NCBI RefSeq assembly: GCF_010389155.1
Contig: NC_057765.1
Span: 26,910,980-26,974,979, forward strand
Direction of reading: 5' to 3'
DNA length: 64,000 nt
DNA from: Erigeron canadensis
Lineage: Eukaryota; Streptophyta; Magnoliopsida; Asterales; Asteraceae
In this document: one piece after another, positions 61,971 to 64,000 of the stretch
Layout: every line of letters begins with the position of its first letter
Position numbering within the stretch: position 1 is the stretch's first letter
Translations under genes and position numbers: made by a program
Notes under the pieces: generated by a model
The model's database searches: none
The model's input: only the letters and a program-made list of their open reading frames with translations
What the model was told of the DNA's origin: nothing

Positions 61971-62609
61971 TTGCTCTTTACATGGTGATCTTGGAGTATG
62001 TCTGCTCTAATACGTCTGGTTACATCACTTTTGGTTTGTTCGCTATAAGTTGAGGCTTGTTCACACGTTAATTTTGTTACAGTTCTAGTGAACTCGGGAA
62101 TAAATGTGATCTTCATCTGTTTATGTTCTTTTGTGTTAATATATGTGTAATTGACTTTGTATGACTGAGTAGTTTGTGCTAAAATGATATATACAGCTAT
62201 AGAGTTTTTTTTTATTCATAGTAAATTTGTTATGTGTTATTCTTGTGTGACTATTGAATTCGGTATGAAGATGATCTACATGGTTTTCCATCAAACTCGG
62301 TAGTCAATGGTTGTGAAGTTCATGGGTATTATCTCATTGTGTTGTGTGCGTTATTCTTTATCTCTTGTTTGTACATTCATATCTGTTAGTTATTTGCTCG
62401 AATGGCCCTACCTATCGAATTCACTAACTAATAATTATTGTTGATTAATTTATACTGATCTCAGTAGTTGTGCAAAGGTTTCAATGTTTTCAATCTCTGA
62501 ACTTGTTATGTGTACTATGCTTGTTATGAATACCGAATTCAATATGTCATCTTGTACACATTACTTCGTTTCATACTGAACTTGGTATAGGTTTACATGT
62601 CTTCACTAC

Positions 62610-63193
62610 TATTAAAGAAACTGATTAATTTAGTTAATTACATTTACAAGATTCCTAATTATAGTATGTATTAGATTTAGTATTGTTTGCTTATTCCTGT
62701 ATTATACATTGATTGTATAAAAGTAAAACCCTTCATTCTATTCATATCACAATATGATATCAGAGCCTACAACACTCCAACGAGCTCCTAAAGAAAAAAA
62801 GATAACCCATGTTGCTCCAACAAGCAACCAATTTTTCCATCAAGTTTTCAGTCCCTCAATCAGATTCTTTGCTACCTCAAAAACAAAAGTGGTAGCCAAA
62901 GATCAATGTTTCAAGTTCAAGTCCAAGATGTGGTCAATAATCTTGTGAGGACGTAATAAGGAATTTCTCTACAAGTGCAAGTCCAAGATTTCAAGTTAAA
63001 GTTCAAGATGGGCTTCCCTAGTGGGTCACCTATCTTGTGGGGCGTATTAAATAAACTATTTAGTTTAGTAATAAAAAATTTAACCATCAAGTTATTAGAA
63101 TCTTAGCTGCAGTATGTATTAGATTTAGTATTGTTTCCTTATTCATTGGCTATATGAAGCCCTTATTTCTATAACAAATTGTTCTATCTAACA
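62610..63193 (+). mobile_element. TRIM-like mini LTR retrotransposon
   Basis: Two short direct repeats (62610-62751 and 63045-63193) share TATTAAA-AAACT at the start, GTATGTATTAGATTTAGTAT in the middle and CA at the end. Just after the first comes TGATATCAGAGCC, close to the initiator-tRNA-Met primer site TGGTATCAGAGC. Before the second lies CTTGTGGGGCG, a polypurine-like stretch. The ~290-bp interior has no gag or pol. The terminal dinucleotide is TA rather than TG, and no target duplication was identified. The element is an old, non-autonomous, copia-primed miniature. Confidence 0.6.
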
Positions 63194-63294
63194 GAATCAT
63201 TTATGTTGCAAAAAACTCATCTTTGAAAGAATAAGACATAAAATGGGCAATCAATTACAGAATGACACATTCTATGTATAGACACTAACATGAA

Positions 63295-63365
63295 GATATT
63301 TCACTGGCATTATAAGCCCATACGGGTTACCGGGGCTAAGGTTCCCCCCATTAACCTTTTGTTTT
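63295..63365. mobile_element. 71-bp insertion with 12-bp duplication
   Basis: CACTAACATGAA occurs on both sides (63283-63294 and 63366-63377). The block is missing from the corresponding place upstream of subtilase 1. Its centre reads GGGTTACCGGGGCTAAGG with a following C run. The long duplication suggests retroposition of a short RNA or SINE fragment. Confidence 0.55.
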
Positions 63366-63641
63366 CACTAACATGAAATCTATAGAGGTCCTTAGATATT
63401 GTCATTTGCATCTTCAGAATCCAAGTGATCACGATGTCTATACACATAAATCCAGAATGCAAACTTAGTTATGGTCACAACTACATTGCTATAGAAATTC
63501 TATATCTATACTTTAGCCCGTGGCTCTTCTGAAATGGTATCTATCTATTCGGCTTATAATTATTGGCTTTTTGTCATTGTATCATGTGCATGTATATATA
63601 TGTGAGATTTATTTTGTCACTTCAAAACATCTTACAGCAAA

Positions 63642-64000
63642 ATGCCACAATCTATGAATATCAGATTCATATCCCTTCTTTTCACTTTCATAGTTATATC
63701 AATTGTGTCATCAACATCTGCATCAGATGATTATCAAGCTTATATTGTTCTTATGGACAAATCAATGATGCCATCTCCTTTTTCTAATCTCCATAACTGG
63801 TACACTTCTGTACTTTTAACTCTTTCGGATGGAGTTCCCGCAAAGCATCTGTACACGTATCACCATGTCATGGACGGGTTCAGTGCGGTCCTAACCAAAA
63901 AACAACTAATCCAGCTTGAGAAAACTCCCGGCCATCTTGCTACGTTTGAGGAGAAAGTTGGACAGGCTCACACGACGCATACACCTAAGTATTTGGGACT
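63642..64000 (+). CDS. Second SBT1 subtilase, cut by the window edge
   Basis: Starts MPQSMNIRFISLLFTFIVIS at ATG 63642 and runs open to the end of the window (119 codons). It covers the signal peptide and nearly all the I9 propeptide (AYIVLMDKSMMPSPF, DGFSAVLTKKQLIQLEKT). It differs from subtilase 1 by a one-residue deletion in the signal-peptide region and a few substitutions (for example Glu to Gln in KVGQAHTTHT). The catalytic domain is outside the window. Confidence 0.9.
   Translation, partial: MPQSMNIRFISLLFTFIVISIVSSTSASDDYQAYIVLMDKSMMPSPFSNLHNWYTSVLLTLSDGVPAKHLYTYHHVMDGFSAVLTKKQLIQLEKTPGHLATFEEKVGQAHTTHTPKYLG

Overview
The window is nuclear DNA of a flowering plant. Every real gene carries plant-type introns or belongs to a plant-only family (EXO70, bHLH95/ZHOUPI-like, EIX-type LRR receptor-like protein, SBT1 subtilase, CAD1/NSL1-type MACPF). 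The transposon mix fits a repeat-rich eudicot. The style of the kinase and of the Harbinger SANT gene suggests the daisy family (Asteraceae), but that placement is an inference from family resemblance.

Layout. 1-6.2 kb holds repeats: an LTR at the window edge, a PIF/Harbinger derivative with a broken SANT gene, and two short elements with clean target-site duplications. 6.2-10.75 kb is a seven-exon MACPF gene (619 aa). 12.0-16.8 kb is the most striking locus: a receptor-like cytoplasmic kinase exon is followed, in phase and across a normal intron, by ten exons of an EXO70 exocyst subunit that lacks its own N-terminal exon. The parsimonious reading is one kinase-EXO70 fusion gene. Its 3' end abuts a bHLH pseudogene (17.2-18.35 kb). 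20.0-24.8 kb is a nest of Mutator-like, PIF/Harbinger and Tourist-like elements. 25.1-28.3 kb is an intronless LRR receptor-like protein (1063 aa). 31.25-40.26 kb carries two convergent bHLH95-like genes (277 and 322 aa); the second has a 4.3-kb, repeat-filled intron. 41-47 kb is AT-rich DNA with Helitron ends and MITEs. 47.2-54.3 kb is a 5'-truncated Tat-lineage Ty3/gypsy element with a 39-bp tandem repeat in its 3' region and an antisense ORF. 55-64 kb is a tandem duplication of SBT1 subtilase genes (one complete at 759 aa, the next cut by the window edge), with a tRNA-Arg(UCU) gene and a TRIM-like mini-retrotransposon between them.

How the genes may work together. MACPF proteins of this clade restrain salicylate-linked cell death. 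EIX-type RLPs are surface immune receptors. EXO70s guide secretion and are effector targets. Subtilases act in the apoplast. The region therefore has an immunity and secretion flavour, but co-function is an inference; only gene identity and structure are visible. All exon coordinates were derived by hand from splice-site consensus, reading phase and recalled family alignment, not from transcripts.
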